This document shows positions 34,201-36,602 of a stretch of DNA of 64,000 bases, piece after piece. A program made the translations under genes and the position numbers. The notes beneath the pieces are model-generated. The model did not search any database, was not told the DNA's origin, and was given only the letters and a program-made list of their open reading frames with translations. The first letter of the stretch is position 1. Each line of letters opens with the position of its first letter. This DNA is from Acanthococcus lagerstroemiae. Lineage: Eukaryota; Arthropoda; Insecta; Hemiptera; Eriococcidae. Where the stretch lies: assembly GCA_031841125.1 (NCBI GenBank), contig CM063112.1, positions 18,688,603 to 18,752,602 on the forward strand, in the 5' to 3' direction.

Positions 34201-36502
34201 CTCCGTTACCATTTAGGAATCCAACTTGGAAATATGAAAATAAAAGATTCTCATTCTCATTCTGGCGTTTGTGCTTCGTGGCGTACATTTGTTTTATCGC
34301 ATAGACGTTGGTACTGTGTCTGAATATTAGCTTCGAAGCTTTAACATTAACATTTCAGATTTGGTTTTGTTTTATCAATACCAGTGTAGGAAGTTAGTGC
34401 AACAACACCAGGGATGCGGAGAAGCCGGAAGTTTTTGCAGTTTTAGGATAATTTTGAGAAGCCAGAAGTTGGAAGCTGAAAGTTTAGGTTTTCAGATTCA
34501 GCAAACACCCTCTTACTACCTCGATATCTGCGAGGTAGCTTGTTTACACTGAAACGTAAAAAACTGCTCTTCACACGTAGAGGCACAACACTGGTGCCCA
34601 CAGTTCGAGTCACATGTTCTCAAAAAGCGAAGTTTGCTAGTTGGTTCTTGGTTCCCTGTCGCTGAATAGCGTCCAATTCTGAAAATGTCGAGCACATATG
34701 GCTCAAATACTAAAAGCATAATATGCTCATCCAATAGAAAATGCTCCGCTATTGTGAGCATGTTCTCATGCTGAGCATATGCTCGCGAAAAGAAGATGCT
34801 CCAGCATTTTCCATTACTACGATTAAATACATCATCCGAAGAATTCATGGCTCTTGGATCCCGGATCTTGGCTAGATGTTTGTTGTAATTATGTATTGGG
34901 AATTCGCCTGTCCAAGCAAAGTAGCTGACATCTGGCGAATTTCATACTAACTAATTGAAATGAGGTATCTGAAGCTCTTTTTGCATAAAAAAACTAAGTT
35001 GCATCGAGATTTCTAAATAATGAAAGTTGAATTGAAGATTCTGATTAGGTATATCGATTTTGCACACAATGAGCTATAAATACACAACTTTGTAAAATTA
35101 AATTTTCCCAAAAACCTTCATAAAACGAATTTAAAGTTTTTCCCCCCATGTTTGTTATCAGCAGGTACCTCATTTCAGTTTTCTGAGTATGTTAGTATTG
35201 GTGTGTATGTGTGAACAACACTAGCGACTCTGGTGAGTGCTGGACAGGCCAATAAGATACCGAGATGAAATCTTGGCTCTCGACACCGGCAGGAGGGAGA
35301 AGGCTACCTACTGGCCTATTTATCGATTTTTGTGAATGCCAGTCCGAGTGGTCAACCGATCTACCGGTCAGTCTTTCCCATTAAGCTGAGTCTCTCTCGA
35401 TCAGATGAAATCTTGAAACACATCGGTCCCCGTAACTTTTCAGACTTTTCAAATTTCAAGCAAGCAATTCACGGAATGTTCTTTTTCCGATAGGGGAGGG
35501 GAAGGACTAAAGTTTTTTAGCACACAAGGACTTCTGTTTTTAAGTTGCCTTTATCAACTCATGGTAGATCTACATCTTGCGGTTAACGAATCCGATCACA
35601 AATCGATCATCGATTATTCTCGATTGATAGGTCTTTAAACATAGAATTTTTTATTTGATCATCAACTTTCGATTATTTAAAATCGATCATTTTAGTTTTT
35701 TATGATCGATTTTCAATCTTTTTACTACTTTTGCTGCACTGATAAGCTGATAACTATCAAGCTGTGAGTGTGATGAAGGTCTCTCTGTCTCTGTGGTCTC
35801 TCTCTCTCTTCTGTTCTACAGCTAACTGCCTATAAGACTAACGTTTACTCATCATTCGATCATTCATTGTTCTCAGATCTTGTTAATAATAATTGTAATC
35901 CGCTGTAAGCGTATGTTGAGTGCGGCCAAAATTATTTACCTAATGTTTTTCATTTTCAACCAAAAAGTTGGTGATGAATTGTGTTTCAAAAATCGATGAT
36001 CGATTGATCGAAAAATTGATTTTCTCTTCTCGATTGATCGATTAATACAATTTTTTTAAATGATCGATTTTCGATAAAAATCGATTACAAAATCTCTAAT
36101 GATCGGAATCGTTACTGCAGTACTTGCAAACACTGCACAATCAAAATACAGCTCTTAATTTGTTTACAGCAACTCTCGAGGGCAGGAGCGGAATACAATA
36201 ATAATGAAAATTACTTTTCCGAAGTATTTTTCGTTTCTGAACACATCGTCACTGTCGATTCGTTTGCGTTTTCTAGGGACGTCCGAGAAGGAAGACCTCT
36301 CTCGCCTGGAGGTTTTGTGCGGCTCGCGGTGGTCGTGGTGGTTCTTCTTGTCCTTGTGGAAGAATTTTTCGAAACTATTCTTCACCTCGAATTGTTCGGC
36401 TGTCGGCTCCTCGGGAGGCTCGTCTTTGTTCGGAAATGTTTGTTCACCTGGATTACTCTCGTCCTCCAGTATCTCTCCGTCTTCTATGTCTTCGGCTTCC
36501 AT
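846..36502 (-). CDS. ZC3H4: ZC3H4 / suppressor-of-sable orthologue, triple CCCH zinc-finger protein (12 joined coding exons)
   Basis: The join on the minus strand is 36502-36215, 31056-30900, 29108-28897, 23244-23020, 22934-22733, 22638-22554, 22327-21915, 17820-17702, 15878-15627, 15499-15336, 7335-7026 and 1286-846. All introns have GT-AG borders and all phases join, giving about 955 residues. Three CCCH fingers lie at residues 209-227, 238-256 and 261-281. Family motifs follow in the same order as in human ZC3H4: IPSLFDIKV (331-339), LPKKQQELFLRIQQ (545-558), NWYSSDEEE (585-593) and a DPR/DPRL-rich C-terminus. Known for the family: nuclear RNA-binding protein that acts with WDR82 to terminate non-coding and unproductive Pol II transcription; fly su(s) alters RNA from transposon-insertion alleles. 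The start chosen is ATG 36502-36500, with G at -3 and G at +4. An upstream coding exon cannot be excluded because this exon begins in phase 2. The protein is shorter than human ZC3H4 or fly su(s), each around 1,300 residues. Confidence 0.93.
1600..2400. repeat. Degenerate ~20-23 bp minisatellite (CAGTTTTGGGCTGTTCAT type)
   Basis: Many diverged copies of a unit like TTCATCAGTTTTGGGCTGTT run head to tail. The apparent Phe/Leu-rich ORF at 1697-1924 is a by-product of this repeat. A related block lies at 6030-6310. Confidence 0.75.
2141..2234. repeat. Exact 47 bp tandem duplication
   Basis: Positions 2141-2187 and 2188-2234 are identical base for base, while the surrounding minisatellite is strongly diverged. 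The duplication is therefore recent. Confidence 0.95.
2399..3387. other. AT-rich intergenic DNA with a repeat fragment
   Basis: 2399-2535 resembles the start of the small element at 29246-29468 (GCGAAGAGTTTTTTCTG, then TTGTTAAATTC). The rest has no gene or strong repeat that I can recognise. Confidence 0.5.
3388..3591 (-). mobile_element. Short CAGGGACGAAAATAAGG element, second copy
   Basis: It starts CAGGGACGAAAATAAGG and ends ...TTTTTGCCCCTCAGAAAA...CAGTAGTC. This is the reverse orientation of the better preserved copy at 29246-29468. No clean target duplication could be read here. Confidence 0.55.
3845..5705. repeat. 45-46 bp satellite block 1, both orientations
   Basis: The unit resembles GAAGAATTTCATCGAAAATC followed by TTCGGGAAAAATCTCCGATG. 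GAATTT starts at 3889, 3935, 3979 and 4024 give the 44-46 bp spacing. From 3845 to about 4380 the units run forward. From about 4520 to 5640 they run in reverse, so the block can fold back on itself. All ORFs here are repeat artefacts. The same satellite fills the foldback element at 9607-12279. Confidence 0.9.
4785..4850 (+). repeat. (ATT)n microsatellite with LINE-like 3' tail inside the satellite
   Basis: CCGGCTGTGACAAAGGGAAT and then AATATACT lead into TTATTATTATTATTATT. This interrupts the satellite and looks like a very short 5'-truncated RTE insertion, because RTE elements commonly end in short tandem repeats. That origin is an inference. Confidence 0.45.
6030..6310. repeat. Second block of the CAGTTTYGGACTGTT minisatellite
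   Basis: Diverged units of the same ~20 bp type as 1600-2400 (for example CGTCAGTTTCGGACTGTTTA). Confidence 0.6.
6479..6770. repeat. Two-copy 139 bp tandem repeat
   Basis: GATTTTGCTTTCG...CTTCCAGAGAAAACTCTATT starts at 6481 and again at 6620. Each copy ends near GGCTTTCGGCTTTTTTCTC. It is non-coding. Confidence 0.85.
7026..7335 (-). CDS. ZC3H4: ZC3H4-like exon, conserved C-terminal block
   Basis: The acceptor is TTTTTCGTTTTCCCAG and the donor is GTTGGT, a weaker than usual site. It encodes KPFESRPFNLERTPAPLPRK, then LRQLPFKPIPVHDAANEIDA and MEYKLTPLPF. The Pro-rich LPFKPIP stretch resembles the LIPLPIPKQDA region of ZC3H4. The 310 nt end in phase 0. Confidence 0.88.
7622..7974 (+). mobile_element. 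Short element of the AGGGTGTC family, 5 bp target duplication
   Basis: It begins TAGGGTGTCCACAG and ends ...CAGACATCGCG, an imperfect inverted copy. TATCT flanks it directly on both sides (7617-7621 and 7975-7979). There is no coding capacity. Three related copies lie at 18802, 25649 and 29693. Confidence 0.7.
8152..9224 (-). mobile_element. MULE DNA transposon, full ends, 9 bp target duplication
   Basis: The terminal inverted repeats are GGTGTCGGTGAGTTGCGGCC at the left and, reversed, GGCTGTAGGTGAGTTGCGGC at the right, with internal repeats of GTGAATTCCGGCCC. CACGTTCGC (8143-8151) and CACGTTCGA (9225-9233) flank it, an 8/9 match, as expected for Mutator-like elements. It encloses a damaged transposase on the minus strand. 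At 1,073 bp it is internally deleted. Confidence 0.88.
8330..9075 (-). pseudogene. MULE (FLYWCH-associated type) transposase remnant
   Basis: Across frames, the minus strand reads VDGTFK (first catalytic Asp region), YMQLFTVHG, LPNKSTITYHTAFEHV, FEPAIHKAVPEVWP, GCRFHLGQSWLRKIQQIGL, FTEDFMPLF and NSCESFHSKLN. This is the order found in MULE transposases common in arthropods. Damage includes a frameshift after DGTF, a 67 bp tandem duplication (8806-8939) in the LPNKSTIT region, a frameshift at the T-run near 8555, and loss of the Asp normally before FE in the second catalytic motif (IVFEPAI rather than IVDFE). It cannot encode an active enzyme. No function for the host is implied. Confidence 0.88.
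9545..9606 (-). repeat. Possible displaced 3' tail of the RTE LINE
   Basis: On the minus strand this reads ACCCCGAATAAATGCTTATA then TTATTATTATA, a polyadenylation-like and short-repeat tail of the kind ending RTE elements. It lies on the far side of the foldback element from the LINE stop codon at 12281. This suggests the LINE 3' UTR was split by the foldback element. Confidence 0.4.
9607..12279. mobile_element. 2.67 kb foldback element: ~80 bp inverted ends filled with 45-46 bp satellite
   Basis: The left end 9607-9690 (AGGGTTAGTCAGTTTAAAAC...GTGAAGCGTACTCGGCGCGT) is repeated in inverse at 12200-12279. Only a short divergent patch interrupts the match. Between the ends are satellite units related to block 1: forward units 9720-10500, mainly reverse units from 10550, a forward patch about 10985-11170, then reverse again to 12150. 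There is no coding sequence. The architecture recalls Drosophila Foldback elements, whose ends carry tandem repeats, but no family assignment is made. No target duplication was found. Confidence 0.8.
10726..10908 (+). mobile_element. 183 bp element nested in the foldback element, 8 bp target duplication
   Basis: GC-richer DNA with GTTTTGCCGCCCTAAGCGCA and ATTGCCGCCCTAAGCACGTG interrupts the satellite. TTCCAATG (10718-10725) and TTCCAATA (10909-10916) flank it, a 7/8 match, and satellite sequence resumes on both sides. It is non-coding. Confidence 0.75.
12281..13528 (-). CDS. RTE reverse transcriptase, downstream open part
   Basis: This is the open frame after the TGA at 13529. It contains RT blocks with LDYRLRAKLDL, CQAGFRKGYSTTDHL, IDFTKAFD, RQGDPISPLLFN and FADD, then the thumb and C-terminal AGHVCRMKDDRW region. 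It would copy LINE RNA at a nicked target (target-primed reverse transcription). Without the upstream half and with no start of its own it is probably not expressed as an enzyme. The stop abuts the foldback element by two bases. Confidence 0.88.
   Translation of the reverse strand, partial: AKIFSSMLDYRLRAKLDLIQSPCQAGFRKGYSTTDHLHTANTLIQKSSEYQIPVHLAFIDFTKAFDLINHNYMIQALQNQGINRDFIQSIQEIYRGLKARIVTDTEGNIFEIKRGVRQGDPISPLLFNCALEEIFRNLDWDKKGLKINGVFLNNLRFADDVVVVAGSASELQEMLEELNRESVNAGMEINLAKTKILNNSGQTNIIKIGTKIIDTVEDTIYLGQLISFKNQTGKEIDRRITLAWSKFWSLKFIFKNKYPISFKNQLFNSCVLPALSYGCQTWSLTKHLEKKLRTAQNSTERAMLGIKLKDKVNLTKIKNKLKSNKNIIHFVRRLKWDWAGHVCRMKDDRWTIKTFWFLKEGREPGKQRARWSDNITNFIRNRLYHRVAADRTEWERLKEAFAQNKGFCRFVTNLS
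13529..14690 (-). pseudogene. RTE endonuclease C-half, linker and first RT motif
   Basis: The frame is the same as the downstream part, separated by a single TGA. It encodes DEQETVGKFNYGKRNPRG, IDYILAPPQ, SDHRPI, a Lys-rich linker and NFRPINLIPI. The 5' break lies at about 14.66-14.70 kb. Confidence 0.85.
14691..15056. other. Intronic DNA, no feature recognised
   Basis: Unassigned sequence between the truncated LINE and the 118 bp tandem repeat. The plus-strand open frame here has no recognisable protein. Confidence 0.4.
15057..15298. repeat. Two-copy ~118 bp tandem repeat
   Basis: CCATTTTAGCCGATTCTAAA at 15063 recurs as CCAATTTTAGCTAATCCTAA at 15181. Both are followed by TGGCAGT-(G/A)-C-(G/A)-GAACAC and GTTATTTGCCATCA. 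It ends about 40 bp from the exon at 15336. Confidence 0.85.
15336..15499 (-). CDS. ZC3H4: ZC3H4-like exon, LSDEVTKLLSSI segment
   Basis: The acceptor is TTCTGTGCTTACAG and the donor is GTAAGA; 164 nt. It encodes IVDASQLANIDLSDEVTKLL, then a Thr/Ser-rich tail. It leaves two bases (AG), which the 7.3 kb exon completes to Arg. The intron that follows is 8 kb and holds the RTE LINE, the foldback element and the MULE. Confidence 0.87.
15627..15878 (-). CDS. ZC3H4: ZC3H4-like exon, NWYSSDEEE motif
   Basis: The acceptor is TTTTCGTTTTCAG. The donor GTGCGT was chosen at 15626 because it restores phase 0 with the next exon. The open frame runs on past this donor to 15540, so that end is a choice. It encodes an acidic stretch, NWYSSDEEE, then SSLLSSLLRTLQTT, matching the NWYSSDEDE and S-ILKTLRQQT block of human ZC3H4. 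Confidence 0.9.
16140..16735 (+). mobile_element. 3' end of an R1/I-group LINE, copy 1
   Basis: The plus strand encodes INDNDGAISRLAPDTLVPEM then SSWNRVSAFVSAIMKRK. This resembles the last residues of ORF2 in R1/I/Jockey-group LINEs (a PE-LVE-ML-W---FI--VM--K pattern). 3' UTR-like sequence to about 16735 follows. A second copy lies opposite at 16805-17573, forming a large inverted repeat. The clade assignment rests on this short motif only. Confidence 0.55.
16805..17573 (-). mobile_element. 3' end of the same LINE, inverted copy 2, split by a SINE
   Basis: The minus strand encodes SDSDGVIGRLAPDTLVPEML and GWNRLSVFSTMIKKKMQTEW, homologous to copy 1. The matching 3' part (GATGCGATACTCGAAAGG) reappears near 16860. 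Between them lies the tRNA-headed SINE (16938-17157), absent from copy 1. Confidence 0.55.
16938..17157 (-). mobile_element. tRNA-derived SINE, copy with Pol III promoter boxes
   Basis: On the minus strand it has a tRNA-like head with A box TGGCCGAGTGG and B box GGTTCGAGCC. The anticodon-like loop CTCGAAA would read CGA (Ser), but the stems are degraded and no long variable arm is present. A tail TTTTTCGGCCAGAAGGCTAA...GCAAATTAGAAAAG follows. The tail alone recurs at 31871-31991, which shows this is a dispersed family and not a tRNA gene. Confidence 0.78.
17702..17820 (-). CDS. ZC3H4: ZC3H4-like exon, LPKKQQELFLRIQQ motif
   Basis: The acceptor is TTTCTGTTTATAG and the donor is GTAAGC; 119 nt. 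The conserved core LPKKQQELFLRIQQ corresponds to the LP-x-QR-LYLRIQQ segment of human ZC3H4, probably a short helix or coiled coil. It joins in frame to the exon with NWYSSDEEE. Confidence 0.92.
18802..19086 (+). mobile_element. CAGGGTGTCTAAC element copy, 5 bp target duplication ATAAG
   Basis: It starts CAGGGTGTCTAACAATTTTT and ends CATGCCGTTAGACACCCTG, so the ends are inverted. ATAAG lies directly on both sides (18797-18801, 19087-19091). Inside are repeated TTTTCATGC words. It is non-coding. Confidence 0.85.
19139..20152 (+). mobile_element. CAAGGACGAAA...TTTCGTCTCTG composite element, 8 bp target duplication
   Basis: The ends are inverted (CAAGGACGAAACTATAG / CAAATTTCGTCTCTG). CTTCAGGA and CTTCAAGA flank it (7/8). 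Inside are TCGGC-containing AT-rich segments and C-rich tracts (a C run of about 17 at 20110). The part 19540-20150 is repeated in inverse at 61881-62960 and partly at 40685-41205. No coding sequence. Confidence 0.65.
20928..21212 (+). mobile_element. 285 bp CAGRGGCGGAAATAG MITE, copy 1
   Basis: Ends CAGAGGCGGAAATAGAG and CTATTACCGTCCCTG are inverted. CTGAAA occurs at both borders (one base from the right end). Internal GCTGAAGCCCCAACACCTAA and TACTGTATTAAGATTAAT are shared with the copies at 46355 and 58398, all in the same orientation. Confidence 0.82.
21538..21698. mobile_element. 161 bp snapback element: ~75 bp arms, short loop, TA flanks
   Basis: The left arm AAGCCCTATAGATACGAG... and the right arm ...CTTGTATCCATAGGGCTC pair over about 75 bp with roughly one mismatch per eight bases around a loop near GGTACGCTAC. 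TA lies directly outside both ends (21536-37, 21699-700), as for Tc1/mariner-type MITEs. It lies in an intron, so it would be transcribed as a long hairpin. Confidence 0.85.
21915..22327 (-). CDS. ZC3H4: ZC3H4-like exon, His- and Lys-rich low-complexity region
   Basis: The acceptor is TTCTGTTTACAG and the donor is GTAAGT. The 413 nt encode a histidine run (residues ~400-412), then alternating Lys/Ser/Asp/Glu stretches with several nuclear-localisation-like lysine runs, ending LELLGCKSDSSVHEDSFES. Poly-His and charged tracts like this are common in nuclear-speckle proteins. The protein-level pattern is repetitive, so length variation between alleles is plausible. Confidence 0.9.
22554..22638 (-). 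CDS. ZC3H4: ZC3H4-like short exon, Glu/Pro-rich linker
   Basis: 85 nt between the acceptor GTGTTGTAG and the donor GTAAGT. It encodes NEEEGAEGDGVTTPIPSPQS and onwards to CENTD. Phases join on both sides (two bases in, two bases out). No fold is expected here. It is supported by frame continuity and by strong splice sites. Confidence 0.85.
22733..22934 (-). CDS. ZC3H4: ZC3H4-like exon, IPSLFDIKV motif
   Basis: The acceptor is TTCATTTTCAG and the donor GTAAGT is a perfect consensus. After a helical stretch (YADVSIKELDEMQRYYREM) comes IPSLFDIKV, matching the IPSLFEIVV motif conserved in vertebrate ZC3H4/ZC3H6. A small internal duplication follows (SVPFEFRGA / SVPLDFRGV). The 202 nt leave one base for the next exon. 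Confidence 0.9.
23020..23244 (-). CDS. ZC3H4: ZC3H4-like exon, rest of zinc finger 1 and fingers 2-3
   Basis: The acceptor is CTGTCTTCCAG and the donor is GTGAGT; 225 nt, phase 0 at both ends. It completes finger 1 (C-x7-C-x5-C-x3-H). It then encodes finger 2 (C-x7-C-x5-C-x3-H, residues 238-256) and finger 3 (C-x9-C-x5-C-x3-H, residues 261-281), joined by GDFPCKYFH, the linker typical of ZC3H4/6/8. CCCH fingers of this kind bind single-stranded RNA. Finger 3 has one more residue between its first two cysteines than I recall for human ZC3H4. Confidence 0.96.
23463..24006. mobile_element. GGAGCCGG-type element with inverted ends, itself split by a nested element
   Basis: The ends ATCCGGAATTTGGAGCCAGT and (reversed) ATCCAGGAACTTGGAGCCAG match. 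GGAGCCGGAGCC words occur inside on both halves. The element at 23674-23910 interrupts it. No convincing target duplication. Confidence 0.55.
23674..23910. mobile_element. AGCGTGACATT inverted-repeat element, ~237 bp, nested
   Basis: AAGCGTGACATTCCAAACGG at the left is mirrored by CCGTTTTGTAATGTCACGCT at the right. AAAAACTTTA (23664-23673) and AAGAACTTTA (23911-23920) flank it. It is GC-richer than its surroundings and has no coding capacity. Confidence 0.7.
24007..25200. other. Intronic DNA, no feature recognised
   Basis: AT-rich, with A-runs near 24870. I see no gene, no clear repeat unit and no element ends. Confidence 0.4.
25205..27545 (+). mobile_element. Second RTE-type LINE copy, 5'-truncated and broken
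   Basis: The plus strand carries, in several frames, the RTE linker (KKDPPTTRNKIEISELSKLI), TQFYANIYKD, YRPISII, DPAGFRQF, FVDFRKAF, QRGVKQGDPPSPDLFNC, LRFADDVVIIEDSAEKLEK, YLGQIVSL and LKWDWRGHIMRLGKHRWTKR. It has several stops and frameshifts, plus a MITE insertion at 25649. The tail AACTAAATAAATATTAAG lies near 27540. It is clearly a different RTE family from the 12.3-14.7 kb copy, judging by low protein similarity. It is opposite in strand to the host gene. Confidence 0.9.
25649..25840 (+). mobile_element. CAGGGTGTCTAAC element inside the LINE, 5 bp target duplication GATAT
   Basis: It starts CAGGGTGTCTAACAATTTTT and ends CATGCCGTTAGATACCCGG. GATAT flanks it directly on both sides. Removing it together with one GATAT rejoins the LINE linker frame, which shows the insertion point directly. 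Confidence 0.88.
27546..28860. repeat. Intronic DNA with worn GATACC/GATATT-type repetition
   Basis: Words such as GGTATCACC, GATACCTT, CTGATATTACT and CAATATCAG recur irregularly, especially at 28000-28850. No unit length could be fixed and no gene was seen. Confidence 0.4.
28897..29108 (-). CDS. ZC3H4: ZC3H4-like exon, RGG-like region and first half of zinc finger 1
   Basis: The acceptor is TTGTTTTTTCAG and the donor is GTAAGA. It encodes a basic segment with RRGGGRGG, comparable to the RGRG repeats before the fingers in human ZC3H4. It then encodes the first two cysteines of finger 1 (VCHFFAQGKCQR). The intron splits finger 1 between residues 219 and 220 in phase 0. Confidence 0.92.
29246..29468 (+). 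mobile_element. 223 bp CAGTAGCGAAAAG element, perfect 8 bp target duplication
   Basis: The ends CAGTAGCGAAAAG and TTATTTTCGTTCCTG are imperfectly inverted. CTTGATCG lies on both sides (29238-29245, 29469-29476), 8/8. It is about 140 bp upstream of the exon with finger 1. Related sequence lies at 3388-3591 and 2399-2535. Confidence 0.87.
29693..29986 (+). mobile_element. CAGGGTGTC element copy, 5 bp target duplication GTATT
   Basis: It starts CAGGGTGTCTACTG and ends CTTGTCCACCCCTG. GTATT lies directly on both sides (29688-29692, 29987-29991). It is non-coding. Confidence 0.82.
29987..30895. other. Intronic DNA, no gene
   Basis: Contains worn repeats of the ATTAG/CAGACTTCTG type. The open frame at 30547-30774 has no recognisable product. 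Confidence 0.35.
30900..31056 (-). CDS. ZC3H4: ZC3H4-like exon, acidic and DPPDDLLDPP segment
   Basis: The acceptor is CTGCATTTCAG before 31056 and the donor is GTTTGT after 30900. The 157 nt enter in phase 0 and leave one base, which the next exon completes to Gly. It encodes an acidic run (IDEEDEDDMIFMLGG) and a VPIVLDPPDDLLDPPLFNE end. No named domain is seen. An R1/I-like LINE sits only about 45 bp upstream in the intron. Confidence 0.85.
31115..31629 (+). mobile_element. 5'-truncated LINE 3' end inserted in a TTAGG-type motif
   Basis: GC-rich sequence ends in an A-rich tail (AAACTAAAGAAAAAGAGAAA). It is flanked on both sides by the same 15 bases, GGTTAGGTTAGGTTT (31100-31114, 31630-31644). 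That is a long target duplication as expected of target-primed reverse transcription. The target is itself the insect telomere repeat. R1-clade elements such as TRAS and SART insert into TTAGG repeats, but the clade here is not shown by protein sequence. Confidence 0.7.
31693..31712 (+). repeat. Interstitial (TTAGG)n, insect telomere motif
   Basis: TTAGGTTAGGTTAGGTTA follows GGGTTATG. With the two short tracts at 31100 and 31630 this makes three TTAGG tracts within 620 bp. Confidence 0.85.
31871..31991 (-). mobile_element. SINE copy 2, lacking its tRNA head
   Basis: The minus strand reads CGGTTTTTCGGCCAGAAGG, then GGCTAAGACAGCCCTAACAG and onward to AAGCAAATTAGAAAAAGAG. It is collinear with the tail of the SINE at 16938-17157, and the tRNA-like head is missing (5' truncation). 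Confidence 0.75.
32583..32828 (+). mobile_element. 246 bp CAGGAATGCGGAAG element, perfect 8 bp target duplication
   Basis: The ends CAGGAATGCGGAAGC and CTTCTCCGCATCCTTG are inverted. GTTTCAAG flanks both sides (32575-32582, 32829-32836), 8/8, as for hAT elements. GCTTCCAACTTC-type words fill the interior. A related end lies at 34407. Confidence 0.88.
33043..34819. mobile_element. TAGTGATGGAAA element with GAGCATATGCTC palindromes, interrupted
   Basis: The left end TAGTGATGGAAATGAGAA and the right end TTTTCCATTACTA are inverted. CATTAAAT and CGATTAAAT flank them (one-base indel). Both arms are packed with the palindrome GAGCATATGCTC and variants. A 1,308 bp element (33286-34593) is inserted in the middle, so the uninterrupted element would be roughly 460 bp. 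Confidence 0.75.
33286..34593. mobile_element. 1,308 bp CAGTGTTGTGCC hAT-like element, perfect 8 bp target duplication
   Basis: The left end CAGTGTTGTGCCGTAAAA and the right end AGGCACAACACTG are inverted. GTGCCCAC flanks it on both sides (33278-33285, 34594-34601), 8/8. The left subterminal region repeats TTTTACATATTTTACG-type words. There is no transposase. It contains smaller fragments, including a CAGGGATGCGGAGAAGC end at 34404 and GCGCTAGTATCG twice (33707, 33921). Confidence 0.9.
34836..35575. other. AT-rich DNA, no feature recognised
   Basis: No gene, no element ends and no clear repeat were found. Confidence 0.35.
35580..36113. mobile_element. ATCGAT-rich inverted-repeat element, ~530 bp
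   Basis: GGTTAACGAATCCGATCA at the left is mirrored by TGATCGGAATCGTTACTGC at the right. The subterminal regions on both sides are runs of ATCGATCATCGATT and TCGATTGATCGATT. CTTGC occurs just outside both ends. It sits about 100 bp downstream of the exon at 36215 in the direction of transcription. Confidence 0.7.
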
Positions 36503-36509
36503 TTCTTTG
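36215..36509 (-). CDS. ZC3H4: ZC3H4-like exon with the acidic N-terminus
   Basis: The acceptor is TGATTTCAG before 36509 and the donor is GTAATT after 36215. The exon carries the putative start Met (36502) followed by EAEDIEDGEILEDE, matching the acidic EDGEL-type N-terminus of ZC3H4. A proline/glutamate-rich stretch and a basic run (RKRKR) that could be a nuclear localisation signal come next. The exon starts one base before a codon boundary, so either the first base is 5' UTR or an upstream coding exon ends with two bases. It ends in phase 0. Confidence 0.88.
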
Positions 36510-36602
36510 CTGAAATCACACGAGAATGCAATCATTAGCACTATGTACGCCGAACTGTACAAGAAATACGGTATACGATGGGCGCGGACGGGGTAGTCGA
36601 TA

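Noticed and set aside
36204..36596. 130-codon plus-strand ORF
   Set aside because: Antisense shadow of the acidic N-terminal exon, which has splice sites and family motifs on the minus strand.
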